A stretch of DNA of 64,000 nucleotides, from NCBI RefSeq assembly GCF_004402405.1, contig NZ_SOFE01000004.1, positions 124,001 to 188,000 on the forward strand. Reading direction: 5' to 3'. Below, one piece after another: positions 52,309-61,852 of the stretch. This stretch comes from Cryobacterium levicorallinum. Lineage in GTDB: Bacteria > Actinomycetota > Actinomycetes > Actinomycetales > Microbacteriaceae. Numbering within the stretch: the stretch's first letter is position 1; every line of letters starts with the position of its first letter. Below the pieces are notes generated by a model that was not told where the DNA came from, made no database searches, and saw nothing but the letters and a program-made list of their open reading frames with translations. A program made the translations under genes and the position numbers.

Positions 52309-54159
52309 CTATTCGACCGTGACGGATTTGGCGAGGTTGCGCGGCTGGTCCACGTCGAGGCCCTTGGCGATGGCGAGCTCCATGGCGAAAATTTGCAGCG
52401 GCACCACGGCCAGCAGCGGTTCGAACAGTGGAGCTGCGAGCGGAATGCGGATGACGGTGTCGGCAAACGGCAGCACGGCGGCGTCGCCGACCTCGGCGAT
52501 GGCGATGACGCGGGCACCGCGGGCGCGGATTTCCTGAATGTTGGAGACGACCTTGGGGTGCAGGTGTGCCGAGCCGCGCGGGCTCGGCACCACGACGAAC
52601 ACCGGCTGGCCGGGTTCGATCAGCGCGATCGGACCGTGCTTGAGCTCACCGGCAGCGAAGCCCTCGGCATGGATGTAGGCGAGCTCCTTAAGCTTGAGTG
52701 CTCCCTCGAGCGCGATCGGAAAACCAACGTGGCGGCCGAGGAACAACACGGCGCGGGTGTCGCTCATCCAGCGGGCCAGCTGACGCACCTCGTCTTCGAC
52801 TTGCAGAACGGTCTCGATTTTCGCCGGGATGGCCTGCAGTTCGGCGACCTGCGCGGCCTGCTCGGCCTCGGTGAGACTGCCGCGCACCCGGGCCAGGTGC
52901 AGCGCGAACAGGTAGAGCGCCGTGATCTGCGCGACGAAAGCCTTGGTCGACGCGACCGCGACCTCGGGGCCGGCGTGGGTGTAGATGACGGCATCACTCT
53001 CGCGCGGGATGGTCGCGCCCTGCGTGTTGCAGATCGAGATCGCCTTGGCACCGAGCGACATGGCGTACTTGACGGCCATGAGCGTGTCCATGGTTTCGCC
53101 GGACTGGCTGATCGACACGACCAGGGTGTCGTCGCTGAGCACCGGGTCGCGGTAACGGAACTCGTGGCTGAGCTCGACGTCGACGGGCACCTGCGCCCAC
53201 TTTTCAATGGCGTATTTGGCGACCTGGCCAGCGTAGGCGGCGGTTCCGCAGGCGATGATGACGATCCGACGGATGCCGGCGAGCACGTCATCGCCGAATG
53301 CGCTCAGTTCGGGTACGACCACGTGGCCGTCGGCGATGCGGCCGCGCAGGGTGTTGGCGACGGCGTCCGGCTGCTCGGAGACCTCCTTGGCCATGAAGCT
53401 GGACCAGCCGCCTTTCTCCGACGCCGAGGCGTCCCAGGCGACATCGAATTCCTCGGTCTCGACCGGGTGACCATCGAAATCGGTGACGGTGACGGCATCC
53501 GCTGTGATGGTGACGATCTGGTCCTGGCCGATGGCGACGGCGCGACGGGTGTATTCCACGAAAGCGGCCACGTCGGAGCCGAGAAAGTTCTCGCCGTCGC
53601 CGAGCCCGATGACGAGCGGCGAGTTGCGGCGGGCGCCGACGACGACGCCGGGCTGGTCCTGGTGCACGGCCAGCAGCGTGAAAGCGCCGTCGAGGCGGGC
53701 AACGACGGTGCGAAAAGCCTCGGCCAGGTCGCCGACTCGCTGGTATTCGCGTCCGAGCAGCACAGCGGCCACTTCGGTGTCGGTTTCACTCAGTAAGGTG
53801 AAGCCCTCGGCGAGCAGTTCGTCACGCAGCGGGGCGAAGTTCTCGATGATGCCGTTGTGAATGAGGGCGAGCTTGTTATTGTCGCCGAGGTGCGGGTGCG
53901 CGTTTTCGTCGTTGGGGCCGCCGTGCGTGGCCCAGCGGGTGTGACCGATGCCGGTCGCGCCGTCGTTGATCGGGTGGGCTTTGAGCTCGTTGGTGAGGGC
54001 TACGAGCTTGCCGGCCTTCTTGGCCGTGTTGAGCACCCCGAACTCGTCAATCACGGCGATACCCGCGGAGTCGTACCCGCGATATTCGAGCCGTCCGAGC
54101 CCTCCCATGAGAACGTCAACGGTCTTGTTGCTTCCGACATAACCTACGATTCCGCACAT
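52309..54159 (-). CDS. glmS: Glucosamine-fructose-6-phosphate aminotransferase
   Basis: This 616-residue enzyme makes glucosamine 6-phosphate for cell-wall synthesis. After Met comes the catalytic Cys (MCGIVGYVG), then the class II glutaminase domain to about residue 240 ([21 protein letters not shown]). Two SIS sugar-binding domains follow ([20 protein letters not shown] and [16 protein letters not shown]). The ATG at 54159 places Cys at position 2. TAAAAT lies on the minus strand at 54173-54168, eight bases before the ATG, so the transcript may be nearly leaderless. No glmS ribozyme is visible in the short upstream gap. Confidence 0.96.
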   Translation of the reverse strand: MCGIVGYVGSNKTVDVLMGGLGRLEYRGYDSAGIAVIDEFGVLNTAKKAGKLVALTNELKAHPINDGATGIGHTRWATHGGPNDENAHPHLGDNNKLALIHNGIIENFAPLRDELLAEGFTLLSETDTEVAAVLLGREYQRVGDLAEAFRTVVARLDGAFTLLAVHQDQPGVVVGARRNSPLVIGLGDGENFLGSDVAAFVEYTRRAVAIGQDQIVTITADAVTVTDFDGHPVETEEFDVAWDASASEKGGWSSFMAKEVSEQPDAVANTLRGRIADGHVVVPELSAFGDDVLAGIRRIVIIACGTAAYAGQVAKYAIEKWAQVPVDVELSHEFRYRDPVLSDDTLVVSISQSGETMDTLMAVKYAMSLGAKAISICNTQGATIPRESDAVIYTHAGPEVAVASTKAFVAQITALYLFALHLARVRGSLTEAEQAAQVAELQAIPAKIETVLQVEDEVRQLARWMSDTRAVLFLGRHVGFPIALEGALKLKELAYIHAEGFAAGELKHGPIALIEPGQPVFVVVPSPRGSAHLHPKVVSNIQEIRARGARVIAIAEVGDAAVLPFADTVIRIPLAAPLFEPLLAVVPLQIFAMELAIAKGLDVDQPRNLAKSVTVE

Positions 54160-54193
54160 AGAAGTCGATTTTAGCCGGACTAAGCTTGGTGGA

Positions 54194-55150
54194 ATGTCCG
54201 ATCTGGTGCTGGCCCCTGTAATGAACGGCCACGGTACCCCCTTCGTGGAACTCGACCGAGCCGACTGGGCGGCCCTCGCGCCGACCACCCTGCTGCCGCT
54301 CAAAGAGACCGAGATTGTGCAGTTGCGCGGCCTCGGTGAGCCACTCGACATTAACGAGGTGACGGATGTCTACCTTCCGTTAAGCAGGCTGCTCAATCTG
54401 TACGCGGCGAACGCTCGCAAACTGCATCGGGCGACCAGCGGATTCCTCGGTCAGCGTGCCCGGCCCACTCCGTTTGTGATCGGCGTCGCCGGCTCAGTCG
54501 CCGTCGGCAAGTCGACCACCGCGCGGCTGCTGCGGGAGATGCTGGCCCGCTGGGACGACACTCCCCGGGTCGAGCTCGTCACGACGGACGGTTTTCTGTT
54601 TCCCAATGCGGAGTTGAACCGCCGGGGGCTGATGGAGCGCAAGGGATTCCCGGAGTCCTACGATCGACGCGCCCTGCTGCGCTTTGTGAGTGCGGTCAAG
54701 AGCGGCGCCCCCGAGGTGCGGTCGCCGTTCTACTCGCACCTGAGCTACGACATCGTGCCCGACGCGCAGATCGTTGTGCGCCAGCCGGACATCCTCATTG
54801 TCGAGGGGCTGAACGTTTTGCAGCCGCCCGGGCCGGGCCGCGGCCTGGCCGTGAGCGACCTGTTCGACTTCACGGTTTACGTGGATGCCCGCACCCAGGA
54901 CATCGCCCGCTGGTACGAGGAACGCTTTCTCAAGCTGCAGCGCGGCGCGTTCGCGAACCCGAACTCGTTCTTTCACCGCTACGCCGCGCTCACCGAGGAT
55001 GAGGCCCGTGCCAAGGCGCGCAGTATCTGGACCAGCATCAACGAGCCCAACCTGCTGCAGAACATCCGTCCCACCCGGTCGCGGGCGACACTCGTGCTGC
55101 GGAAGGACCCCACACACGCCGTCTCCAAGGTGCTCCTGCGCAAGGTCTGA
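54194..55150 (+). CDS. coaA: Type I pantothenate kinase
   Basis: This 318-residue kinase starts coenzyme A biosynthesis. The P-loop is [20 protein letters not shown] (about residue 96), followed by [40 protein letters not shown] and [17 protein letters not shown], all diagnostic of CoaA. It is divergent from glmS with a 34-base gap. TAAGCT ends eight bases before the ATG, so leaderless or very short-leader transcription is possible. Confidence 0.95.
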   Translation: MSDLVLAPVMNGHGTPFVELDRADWAALAPTTLLPLKETEIVQLRGLGEPLDINEVTDVYLPLSRLLNLYAANARKLHRATSGFLGQRARPTPFVIGVAGSVAVGKSTTARLLREMLARWDDTPRVELVTTDGFLFPNAELNRRGLMERKGFPESYDRRALLRFVSAVKSGAPEVRSPFYSHLSYDIVPDAQIVVRQPDILIVEGLNVLQPPGPGRGLAVSDLFDFTVYVDARTQDIARWYEERFLKLQRGAFANPNSFFHRYAALTEDEARAKARSIWTSINEPNLLQNIRPTRSRATLVLRKDPTHAVSKVLLRKV

Positions 55151-55175
55151 CCCGCGCTTCCGCGAGGTCCCCTGT

Positions 55176-55245
55176 GACCGGGCCCGGGCCCGGAAAGCGG
55201 GCCCATGATAGAACATGGGCCTGGCTTCCGGGCCCGGGCCCGGTC
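55176..55245. repeat. 70-base near-perfect hairpin between coaA and glmM
   Basis: A 32-base left arm beginning GACCGGGCCCGGGCCCGG pairs with the right arm ending CCGGGCCCGGGCCCGGTC, with three mismatches, around ATAGAA. It lies between convergent genes and may be a terminator for both or a mobile repeat. No T run follows either side. Confidence 0.8.
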
Positions 55246-55248
55246 GGT

Positions 55249-55272
55249 AGGGCTAGAGGGCTAGAGGGCCAG
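55249..55272. repeat. Three 8-bp tandem repeats across the glmM stop codon
   Basis: AGGGCTAG, AGGGCTAG, AGGGCCAG. The glmM stop codon is in the second unit. Slippage here would alter the glmM C-terminus. Confidence 0.85.
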
Positions 55273-56622
55273 ACGGGACCGCACTACGTCGGCGAGGGAG
55301 TGCGCCAGGCGGTCGGCGGTCGGCTGGTCGGCGGCCTCCACCATGACCCGCACCATCGGTTCGGTGCCGGACGGGCGCAGCAGCACACGACCGGTGTCGC
55401 CGAGTTCGGTCTCCGCGGCCACGACAGCGTCAGAAATAACCTGATCGGCAGCGAGCCCCTTGAGGTTCACTCCACGCACGTTGACCAGAATCTGCGGGTA
55501 GACCGTCATAACGGATGCGAGTTCGGCGAGCGTTTTACCGGTGCGCGCCATTTCCGCCACGAGGTGCAGCCCGGTGAGAATACCATCGCCGGTCGTGGCG
55601 AACTCGGTCATGATCACGTGGCCGCTCTGCTCACCGCCGAGCGAATACCCGTGGGCGTTGAGCTCTTCGAGCACATACCGGTCACCGACCTTGGTCTGCA
55701 TCATCGCGATGTCGTTGGCCGCCATCGCCTTGCGCAGACCGAGGTTGCTCATGACCGTGGCCACGAGCGTGCGGTCCTTGAGCACACCGCGCTCGGCCAT
55801 CGACACGGCGAGGATCGCCATGATCTGGTCGCCGTCGACAATGTTGCCGTCGCGATCCACTGCGAGGCAGCGGTCGGCGTCGCCGTCGTGGGCGATTCCG
55901 ATGTCGGCACCGTGCTCGAGCACGGCGCGCGCCAGGTTGTCGAGGTGGGTCGACCCCACGCCATCGTTGATGTTGAGCCCGTCGGGGTCGGCGCCGATCA
56001 CGGTAAGGCGAGCGCCGGCATCCGTGAACACCTGCGGCGAAACGCCAGCGGCAGCGCCGTGGGCGCAGTCGAGCACGACATGAATGCCGTCGAGGCGGTG
56101 CGGCAGGGTGCCGAGCAGGTGCACGACGTAGCGGTCTTCGGCGTCGGCGAAACGACGGATGCGTCCAACGTCGCCGGCGATCGGCATCAGGGTGTCGCGT
56201 CCAATGTAGGACTCGATGCGGTCCTCGACGTCGTCGGGAAGTTTGGTTCCGCCAAAGGCGAAGATCTTGATGCCGTTGTCGGGCGCCGCGTTGTGTGAGG
56301 CAGAAATCATCACACCGAAGTCGGCACCGATGTCGTTGATCAAGAATGCGGCGGCGGGCGTCGGGATGACTCCGGCATCGAGCACGTCGACACCGCTGGA
56401 GGCCAGGCCGGCCGAAACGGCAGCCGTCAAGAATTCGCCGGAAATTCGCGGGTCGCGGGCGACCACAGCAACGGGGCGGCGGCCCTGTTCGAGGCGTGCT
56501 TGAGCACGACGACCCTTGGTCAGCACTGCGGCGCTGGCCTGGGCAAGGCTCAGGGCCAGGCCAGCCGTGAGATCACGGTTGGCCAGGCCCCGAACGCCGT
56601 CCGTGCCGAACAGACGAGTCAT
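55261..56622 (-). CDS. glmM: Phosphoglucosamine mutase
   Basis: This 453-residue enzyme interconverts glucosamine 6- and 1-phosphate for UDP-GlcNAc. The active-site Ser is in [20 protein letters not shown], the metal loop is [20 protein letters not shown] and the phosphate site is [37 protein letters not shown] opens the protein at ATG 56622. It is 20 bases after the rpsI stop, in the usual rplM-rpsI-glmM transcript. Confidence 0.97.
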   Translation of the reverse strand: MTRLFGTDGVRGLANRDLTAGLALSLAQASAAVLTKGRRAQARLEQGRRPVAVVARDPRISGEFLTAAVSAGLASSGVDVLDAGVIPTPAAAFLINDIGADFGVMISASHNAAPDNGIKIFAFGGTKLPDDVEDRIESYIGRDTLMPIAGDVGRIRRFADAEDRYVVHLLGTLPHRLDGIHVVLDCAHGAAAGVSPQVFTDAGARLTVIGADPDGLNINDGVGSTHLDNLARAVLEHGADIGIAHDGDADRCLAVDRDGNIVDGDQIMAILAVSMAERGVLKDRTLVATVMSNLGLRKAMAANDIAMMQTKVGDRYVLEELNAHGYSLGGEQSGHVIMTEFATTGDGILTGLHLVAEMARTGKTLAELASVMTVYPQILVNVRGVNLKGLAADQVISDAVVAAETELGDTGRVLLRPSGTEPMVRVMVEAADQPTADRLAHSLADVVRSRLAL

Positions 56623-56641
56623 ATCGTCGTCGGCAATCGGA

Positions 56642-57127
56642 TTAGCGCTTGCTGAACTGAGGTGCCTTGCGGGCCTTCTTGAGTCCGGCCTTCTTACGCT
56701 CCTTGACTCGAGCGTCGCGGCTGAGGAAGCCGTTCTTCTTGAGGATGGCGCGGTTGTTCTCTTCGTCGATCAGGTTGAGGCAGCGGGCAATGCCGAGGCG
56801 AAGCGCGCCAGCCTGGCCGGACGGGCCACCACCGGTGATGCGCGCGATGACGTCGTACGAGCCGAGCAAGTCAAGAACCTTGAACGGGTCGTTGATCAGC
56901 TGCTGGTGCAGCTTGTTCGGGAAGTAGTCAGCGAACTCGCGGCCGTTGACAACGATCGTGCCGGAGCCGGGGACGATGCGCACGCGGGCGATGGCCTGCT
57001 TGCGACGGCCGACGGCTGCGCCGGGAACGTTGAGGACGGCGCGGGGCGCCTTGGTTACGGTTTCGGCCGGAGTCTCGGTGGAGTAGCTCTCCGGAGCCTG
57101 GTCAATCTGGTCTGCGATCTTCGCCAC
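56642..57127 (-). CDS. rpsI: 30S ribosomal protein S9 (uS9)
   Basis: The 161-residue protein has the uS9 core [40 protein letters not shown] and ends [14 protein letters not shown] with the conserved C-terminal KR. The N-terminal ~30 residues are an extension common in actinobacteria. GTG at 57127 is the start. It follows rplM after 50 bases. Confidence 0.97.
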   Translation of the reverse strand: MAKIADQIDQAPESYSTETPAETVTKAPRAVLNVPGAAVGRRKQAIARVRIVPGSGTIVVNGREFADYFPNKLHQQLINDPFKVLDLLGSYDVIARITGGGPSGQAGALRLGIARCLNLIDEENNRAILKKNGFLSRDARVKERKKAGLKKARKAPQFSKR

Positions 57128-57177
57128 GATGATGGGAATCCTTTTTATCTAAGAGTCGAGAAGTCTGGTTGCCGGCG

Positions 57178-57624
57178 CTACTGCGCGACCTGGCTGAGGG
57201 TGTACGGCGTGGGCTGCTGAGCGGAGTGCGGGTGCTCGGAGCCGGCGTAAACCTTCAGGTGGGTGAGCTGGGTGCGACCGAGCGAGTTCTTCGGCAGCAT
57301 GCCGCGAATCGCTTTTTCAACCGCACGGGTCGGGTGCTTCTCGAGCATCTCGGAGTAGTTCGTCGCCGTGAGGCCGCCCGGGTAACCCGAGTGGCGGTAA
57401 GCGATCTTCAGGTCGAGCTTCTTGCCGGTGAGGGCAACCTTCTCGGCGTTGATGATGATGACGAAGTCGCCACCGTCCATGTGCGGGGAGAAGGTGGCCT
57501 TGTGCTTGCCGCGCAGCAGGATTGCCGCGTGGCTGGCCAGACGTCCGAGGACGATATCGGTGGCATCGATGACTACCCAGTCGTGCTGGAGTTCGCTTGC
57601 CTTGGGGCTATAAGTGCGCGTCAC
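57178..57624 (-). CDS. rplM: 50S ribosomal protein L13 (uL13)
   Basis: The 148-residue protein has [40 protein letters not shown] and [17 protein letters not shown], then [23 protein letters not shown] at 57624 gives the usual uL13 length; the longer in-frame reading upstream has no homology. The leader of about 140 bases upstream contains a hairpin. It starts the rplM-rpsI-glmM operon. Confidence 0.96.
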   Translation of the reverse strand: MTRTYSPKASELQHDWVVIDATDIVLGRLASHAAILLRGKHKATFSPHMDGGDFVIIINAEKVALTGKKLDLKIAYRHSGYPGGLTATNYSEMLEKHPTRAVEKAIRGMLPKNSLGRTQLTHLKVYAGSEHPHSAQQPTPYTLSQVAQ

Positions 57625-57680
57625 TAGTGTGCTGCTTTCTTCTTTTTCGAACGGAGGTGTTCGTGAATCCCGCTCCGGGC

Positions 57681-57701
57681 GTGTTCTGTCAAGCAGAACA
57701 C
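57681..57701 (-). promoter_or_regulatory. Hairpin in the rplM 5' leader
   Basis: GTGTTCTG and CAGAACAC form a perfect 8-bp stem with a five-base loop, 57 bases before the rplM GTG. Ribosomal-protein leaders are often targets of autoregulation; this could be part of such a structure, but I cannot match it to a known family. Confidence 0.35.
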
Positions 57702-57768
57702 TGTCGATGGAGGGCTCACGTTCGGGCGCCGCGCTGCAACGCACAGACACCAAGGGTCAACAGTAGTC

Positions 57769-58707
57769 TCAGAGTGCTGCGGACGCAACTTCGACGGGGC
57801 CGGGCAGCGAACGCCGGTTGCGGGTGGCGACGGCGCGCAGCGCCAGTTCGGCGTCTTCCGGGTAGCCGACGTCGATCAAGGTCAGACCGTGCGCCTGCAT
57901 CACCTTGAACTCGCTGATGCGGTGTTTGTCGAAGTGCAGGTGCGCGAGGGTGCTGCCGTCGAGCCGCCCCTCCCCCACGGCGACGCAGGCGCCGACCATG
58001 GCGCGTACCATGCTGTGGCAGAAGGCATCCGCTTTAATGGTGGCGATGATGAGGCCGTCGTCGTCGCGCCGCCAGCGAAAGTCCTGCACCGTGCGGATGG
58101 TCGTGGCACCGGGACGCGGCTTGCAATAGGCGGCGAAGTCGTGCAGGCCGACCAGGGTCGCCGCCGCCGCGTCCATTGCGGCGAGATCGAGTTTAAACGG
58201 ATGCCACGTAGTGCGCAGTCGCTGCTGCGGGTCGTGCAGCGCGAGGGGGTCGGCGAGACGGTACTCGTAGCGGCGCCACATGGCCGAGAATCGGGCGTCG
58301 AAACCGCCGGGCACGACCGTGGCACGGCGCAGCACAATGTCCGGCTTGGTCACCAGGATGCCGCCGAGGCGGCGCAGCACGGCAGTGCCGAGGTCGACCG
58401 GCGGGCGGTTTCCGGTGCCGCGCTGAATGCGCACGAGGGAGTGTGCCTGCTCGGCGGTGAGGTCGAAGTGGGCGACCTGCCCGCGGGCGTGCACCCCGGC
58501 ATCCGTTCGACCGGCGACAATCAGCGTGGGGTGCGGGGGGAAGCTCTGCAGGATGCCGGCGAGCCCGTTTTCGATGTCGGCCTGAACGGTGCGAAAGCCC
58601 GGCTGGCGGGCCCAGCCGGTGAAATCCGTGCCGTCGTAGGCAAGGTCAAGTCTGATGCGCGTGGACCCTGGCGCGGCATGGCCGGCGCGGGGTACGAAAA
58701 GATTCAC
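57769..58707 (-). CDS. truA: tRNA pseudouridine synthase A
   Basis: This enzyme isomerises U38-40 in tRNA anticodon stems. RIRLDLAYDGTDFTGWARQP, the catalytic Asp in VAGRTDAGVHARGQVAHFDL, RFSAMWRRYEYRLADPLALH and DAFCHSMVRAMVGACVAVGE are clear. I chose GTG at 58707 (VNLFVPRAG, 312 residues). A longer reading to ATG 58761 overlaps less conserved sequence. The gene sits between rplQ-side genes and rplM, as usual in this group, but here an acyltransferase and two GNATs separate it from rplQ. Confidence 0.93.
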   Translation of the reverse strand: MNLFVPRAGHAAPGSTRIRLDLAYDGTDFTGWARQPGFRTVQADIENGLAGILQSFPPHPTLIVAGRTDAGVHARGQVAHFDLTAEQAHSLVRIQRGTGNRPPVDLGTAVLRRLGGILVTKPDIVLRRATVVPGGFDARFSAMWRRYEYRLADPLALHDPQQRLRTTWHPFKLDLAAMDAAAATLVGLHDFAAYCKPRPGATTIRTVQDFRWRRDDDGLIIATIKADAFCHSMVRAMVGACVAVGEGRLDGSTLAHLHFDKHRISEFKVMQAHGLTLIDVGYPEDAELALRAVATRNRRSLPGPVEVASAAL

Positions 58708-58800
58708 GAGGGTAAGCCTAGGCGGCGCGTGCGGGTTATCGTTGAATCCGGCCCAGCGCATGACCCCCGTGTGCGTGGCATCCGAATGCTCGTCTTACCC

Positions 58801-60768
58801 ATGACCCGCCCTGTCGCACCGTCTCCCATTGCCGGGAGGACTCCGTCGTCGACCGGCGCCGCCGTGTTCGAAGAACCCGTGATCGGGCCGCAAACCAGTC
58901 CGGCTCGGGCGGCCGCAGCGCCGCTCGTGCGCCGTGGCCGTCTAGCCGGTCTCGACGGCCTGCGCGCCCTCGCCGTGATCGCCGTCGTGGTTTACCATTT
59001 CTTTCCGGTGCTGCTGCCCGGAGGCTTCATCGGCGTCGACGTTTTCTTCGTGATCAGCGGTTTTCTAATCACGGGTCTGCTCGTCTCCGAGCACACCCGC
59101 ACCGGGCGTATCTCGCTGCGCCGGTTTTGGCAGCGGCGGGCCCGGCGCCTGGTGCCGCCGCTGGTTCCGGTGATTCTGATCAGCTGCACCGTGGCATTTT
59201 TGATCGGCGGCGATGTTCTCGTCGGCCTCGGCGCTCAGCTGCTGGGGGCCACGACCTTCGGCTACAACTGGGTGTCGATCGCGACGGATAACAGCTACTT
59301 CAGCGTGAACGAGCCCGAGCTGCTGCGCAACCTCTGGTCGCTCGCCGTCGAGGAACAGTTCTACCTGGTCTGGCCGCTCATGCTGCTGGCCGTACTGCTC
59401 CTTCGCCGCCCGCGTCTGCGGCTGGCCATCGTCACCGCACTGTTCGTCGCTTCCGCCGTCTGGATGGGCGTGCTCTACCAGCCCGGCGCCGACCCGACCC
59501 GCGTCTACTACGGCTCGGACACGCACAGTTTCGGACTGTTTGCCGGCGCCGCTCTGGCCCTGCTGCTGCGCCGTCCGAGCGGGCACCGCAACGAGCTGCC
59601 CCGGCTGCGGCCCTGGCTCGGCGCGGCCGCGGTCGGGGCGATCATCGCGTTCGCCATCTGGCTGCCTGAGGACGGCAGCGCAACCTACCGCGGCGGCCTG
59701 GTCGCGGTGAGCCTGGCCACAGCCGTCGCCATCTGGGCCGGTGTGCGTGGCGGCCGCTTCGGCCAGCTGCTCGACCGGGCGCCGCTGCGCTACGTCGGCG
59801 AACGATCGTACGGAATCTACCTGTGGCACTGGCCGCTGCTCGTCTTGGTGCAGCTGCTCTGGCCGACCGGCGGCCTGCTGCCGATCGGGCTGCTCGCCAC
59901 GGCGATCACGCTGGCCTGCGCGGGCCTGTCGTACCGCTGGTTGGAGCAGCCGATCCGGCGGATCGGCCTGCGCGGCAGCATCCGTTTGATTGGCACGGTC
60001 ATGACCGGCCCCGTGCAGCGACGCCGCCTGGTCGCGGCCGCCGCAGCCCTCTCGCTTCTGCTGGTCGGCGGCACCACGGCCGCCGTCCTGACCGCCCCCG
60101 CCCAGACCTCGGCGCAGTTGCGCATCGAACGCGGCCAACGGGCAGTGGATGCTGCGGCGCGCGCCGCCGCGCAGGCTGCGGCCGCCGAGGCGGCCCGCCA
60201 GGCCACGGTGACCCCGGTCCCAGCCGAGGGACTGATCACCGCCGTCGGTGACTCGGTCATGCTCGCCTCTGCGCCGGAATTGCAGGAGACCCTCACGGGC
60301 ATCACGATCGATGCTTCGGTGTCACGCGGGATGTATTCCGCAGACGACATATTGCTGGCGCTCAAGGCTGCCGGCCAGTTGCATCCGGTGGTCGTGATCG
60401 GTCTCGGCACCAACGGCCCGATCACGGCGAGCGAGCTCGTGTCCATTCTGCGCATTCTCGGCCCGGACCGGCAGCTCGTGCTCGTGAACGCTTATGCCAA
60501 CCGCGACTGGACCGACGGGGTCAATGCGACCCTGGCTGAGTTCGCAGCGGGCAATCGCCGGGTCGAGCTCGCCAACTGGCACGACACGATCGCCGGGCGC
60601 CTCGACCTGCTCGCCGGAGACCAGGTGCATCCCGGGCCGACCGGCGGGCAGCTCTACGCCGACCAGGTGCTGGCGGCGCTGGAACGTCTGGCTGCGCTGC
60701 CGCCGCTGGCCGACATGAGCTGGCTGCTGCGTGACGCCGACGCGCCCAGCGCGCCGCCGTACCGCTGA
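58801..60768 (+). CDS. Acyltransferase 3 / SGNH-domain protein (OatA-like)
   Basis: This 655-residue protein has an N-terminal acyltransferase 3 domain with about ten helices (LDGLRALAVIAVVVYHFFPV, FIGVDVFFVISGFLITGLLV, FWQRRARRLVPPLVPVILIS, LWSLAVEEQFYLVWPLMLLA, YVGERSYGIYLWHWPLLVLV). Then comes an Ala-rich linker and an extracytoplasmic SGNH hydrolase-like domain (AVGDSVMLASAPELQ, VVIGLGTNGPITASE, GDQVHPGPTGGQLYADQVL). The layout matches OatA, which O-acetylates peptidoglycan, but other cell-surface glycans are possible. ATG 58801 and 58786 are alternative starts; neither has a good ribosome-binding site. Confidence 0.85.
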   Translation: MTRPVAPSPIAGRTPSSTGAAVFEEPVIGPQTSPARAAAAPLVRRGRLAGLDGLRALAVIAVVVYHFFPVLLPGGFIGVDVFFVISGFLITGLLVSEHTRTGRISLRRFWQRRARRLVPPLVPVILISCTVAFLIGGDVLVGLGAQLLGATTFGYNWVSIATDNSYFSVNEPELLRNLWSLAVEEQFYLVWPLMLLAVLLLRRPRLRLAIVTALFVASAVWMGVLYQPGADPTRVYYGSDTHSFGLFAGAALALLLRRPSGHRNELPRLRPWLGAAAVGAIIAFAIWLPEDGSATYRGGLVAVSLATAVAIWAGVRGGRFGQLLDRAPLRYVGERSYGIYLWHWPLLVLVQLLWPTGGLLPIGLLATAITLACAGLSYRWLEQPIRRIGLRGSIRLIGTVMTGPVQRRRLVAAAAALSLLLVGGTTAAVLTAPAQTSAQLRIERGQRAVDAAARAAAQAAAAEAARQATVTPVPAEGLITAVGDSVMLASAPELQETLTGITIDASVSRGMYSADDILLALKAAGQLHPVVVIGLGTNGPITASELVSILRILGPDRQLVLVNAYANRDWTDGVNATLAEFAAGNRRVELANWHDTIAGRLDLLAGDQVHPGPTGGQLYADQVLAALERLAALPPLADMSWLLRDADAPSAPPYR

Positions 60769-60772
60769 CGCT

Positions 60773-61816
60773 TCAGAACTCGAGCACGTAGGCCAACTCG
60801 CGCTGGGTGGCGAAGAAGCCCATGCCCGTGTACAGGTCGAGCGCGCCGGTCGGACTCGCCGAGTCCACGTCGAGGGTGGCCCGCTCGTGCCCGGCGGTGC
60901 GGCTGGCGGCCAGCTGCGCGGCCAACAGGGCCTGCGCGATGTGGCGGCCGCGCCATCCGCTCAGCACACCGACCAGGCCGATGTAGCTGCTGCGGTAGCC
61001 GGCCGCTGCCCAGTCTTCTTCGTTGACGCTCGTCATGACGAAACCGACGACGTGCTCGGTGCCATCGGGTTCGGTTGCGAAGGCGACGAAGGAGAGGTCG
61101 TTCTGGAACGACGGCCCGGCGACGTACGCGTTCCAACTCTCGTCGGGAATGGGCTGGCTAGACCAGTGGTCCATGAAGGCGGCATTGCGCGCGGCGTGTA
61201 CGGCGGCTGACAGCTCGGGTGTGTACCCGGCCAAGCGGATGCCCGCGCCCACCGTGACCTCGCGGATCGGGTCGGCGAGCATGCGGTCGAGGGTGAGAAA
61301 GTAGCGAGTGCAGGCCAAACCGAACCGTTCGTAGAGGCGCCCGTTCTGCGGGGCGCGCTCGTCGCAGAAGGTGGAGATCCAGCCGGGCAGCAGCTTGTCG
61401 GAGGTCGCGAGTTGCTGGTGGGCCCGGGCGACCTGCCAGCCCAGCAGCTCGCGCCCAATGCCCCGGTCGCGCATCTCGGGCAGCACCCCACCGCTCAGGT
61501 TGGACTTCACTAGGGTTTCTTGCCCGGGCTGCAGCACGACCAGGCCGTCGGCGACGACGTGACCGTCGGCGTCGAGAGCGACGAGCGTGTCGGTCGCCGG
61601 GTCGACGAACGAGAAGTCGAAGATCTCGGCGATCTGATCGCGCTCCAGCACATAGTTGGGGTGGTCGGCGCGGCCGATCGCCTTCTCCAGCTCCCAGATG
61701 GCGTCGATATCGGCGGGAGACGCCGGGCGCCACAGCGCGACCTCGGCGTGCTCGGGAACGGGGAGCTGCGCGGGAGCGGTCACGCGCGTAGAGAGTGGAG
61801 TCGTGTGATCGGTCAT
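60773..61816 (-). CDS. GNAT-family N-acetyltransferase, copy 1 of a tandem pair
   Basis: This 347-residue protein contains two GNAT-like halves. EMRDRGIGRELLGWQVARAH in the first and GVLSGWRGRHIAQALLAAQL in the second carry the acetyl-CoA loop. It starts MTDHTTPLSTRVTAPAQLPV at ATG 61816. It is clearly homologous over its whole length to the next gene (shared LSFVAF/YG-T-, GFV, SYI-LVGVLSGWRGRHIAQ, GMGF). The substrate is unknown. It is convergent with the acyltransferase gene. Confidence 0.85.
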   Translation of the reverse strand: MTDHTTPLSTRVTAPAQLPVPEHAEVALWRPASPADIDAIWELEKAIGRADHPNYVLERDQIAEIFDFSFVDPATDTLVALDADGHVVADGLVVLQPGQETLVKSNLSGGVLPEMRDRGIGRELLGWQVARAHQQLATSDKLLPGWISTFCDERAPQNGRLYERFGLACTRYFLTLDRMLADPIREVTVGAGIRLAGYTPELSAAVHAARNAAFMDHWSSQPIPDESWNAYVAGPSFQNDLSFVAFATEPDGTEHVVGFVMTSVNEEDWAAAGYRSSYIGLVGVLSGWRGRHIAQALLAAQLAASRTAGHERATLDVDSASPTGALDLYTGMGFFATQRELAYVLEF

Positions 61817-61852
61817 GCTTCACCCTATCCGCCGCCCTGAACGGGGCCAGAC

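Noticed and set aside
54160-54193. glmS ribozyme or riboswitch.
   Set aside because: The gap is far too short and shows none of the ribozyme's structure.
57889-58800. Open frame of about 300 codons in frame with and before the acyltransferase.
   Set aside because: It is antisense to truA, has no homology, and the acyltransferase domain begins only after 58801.
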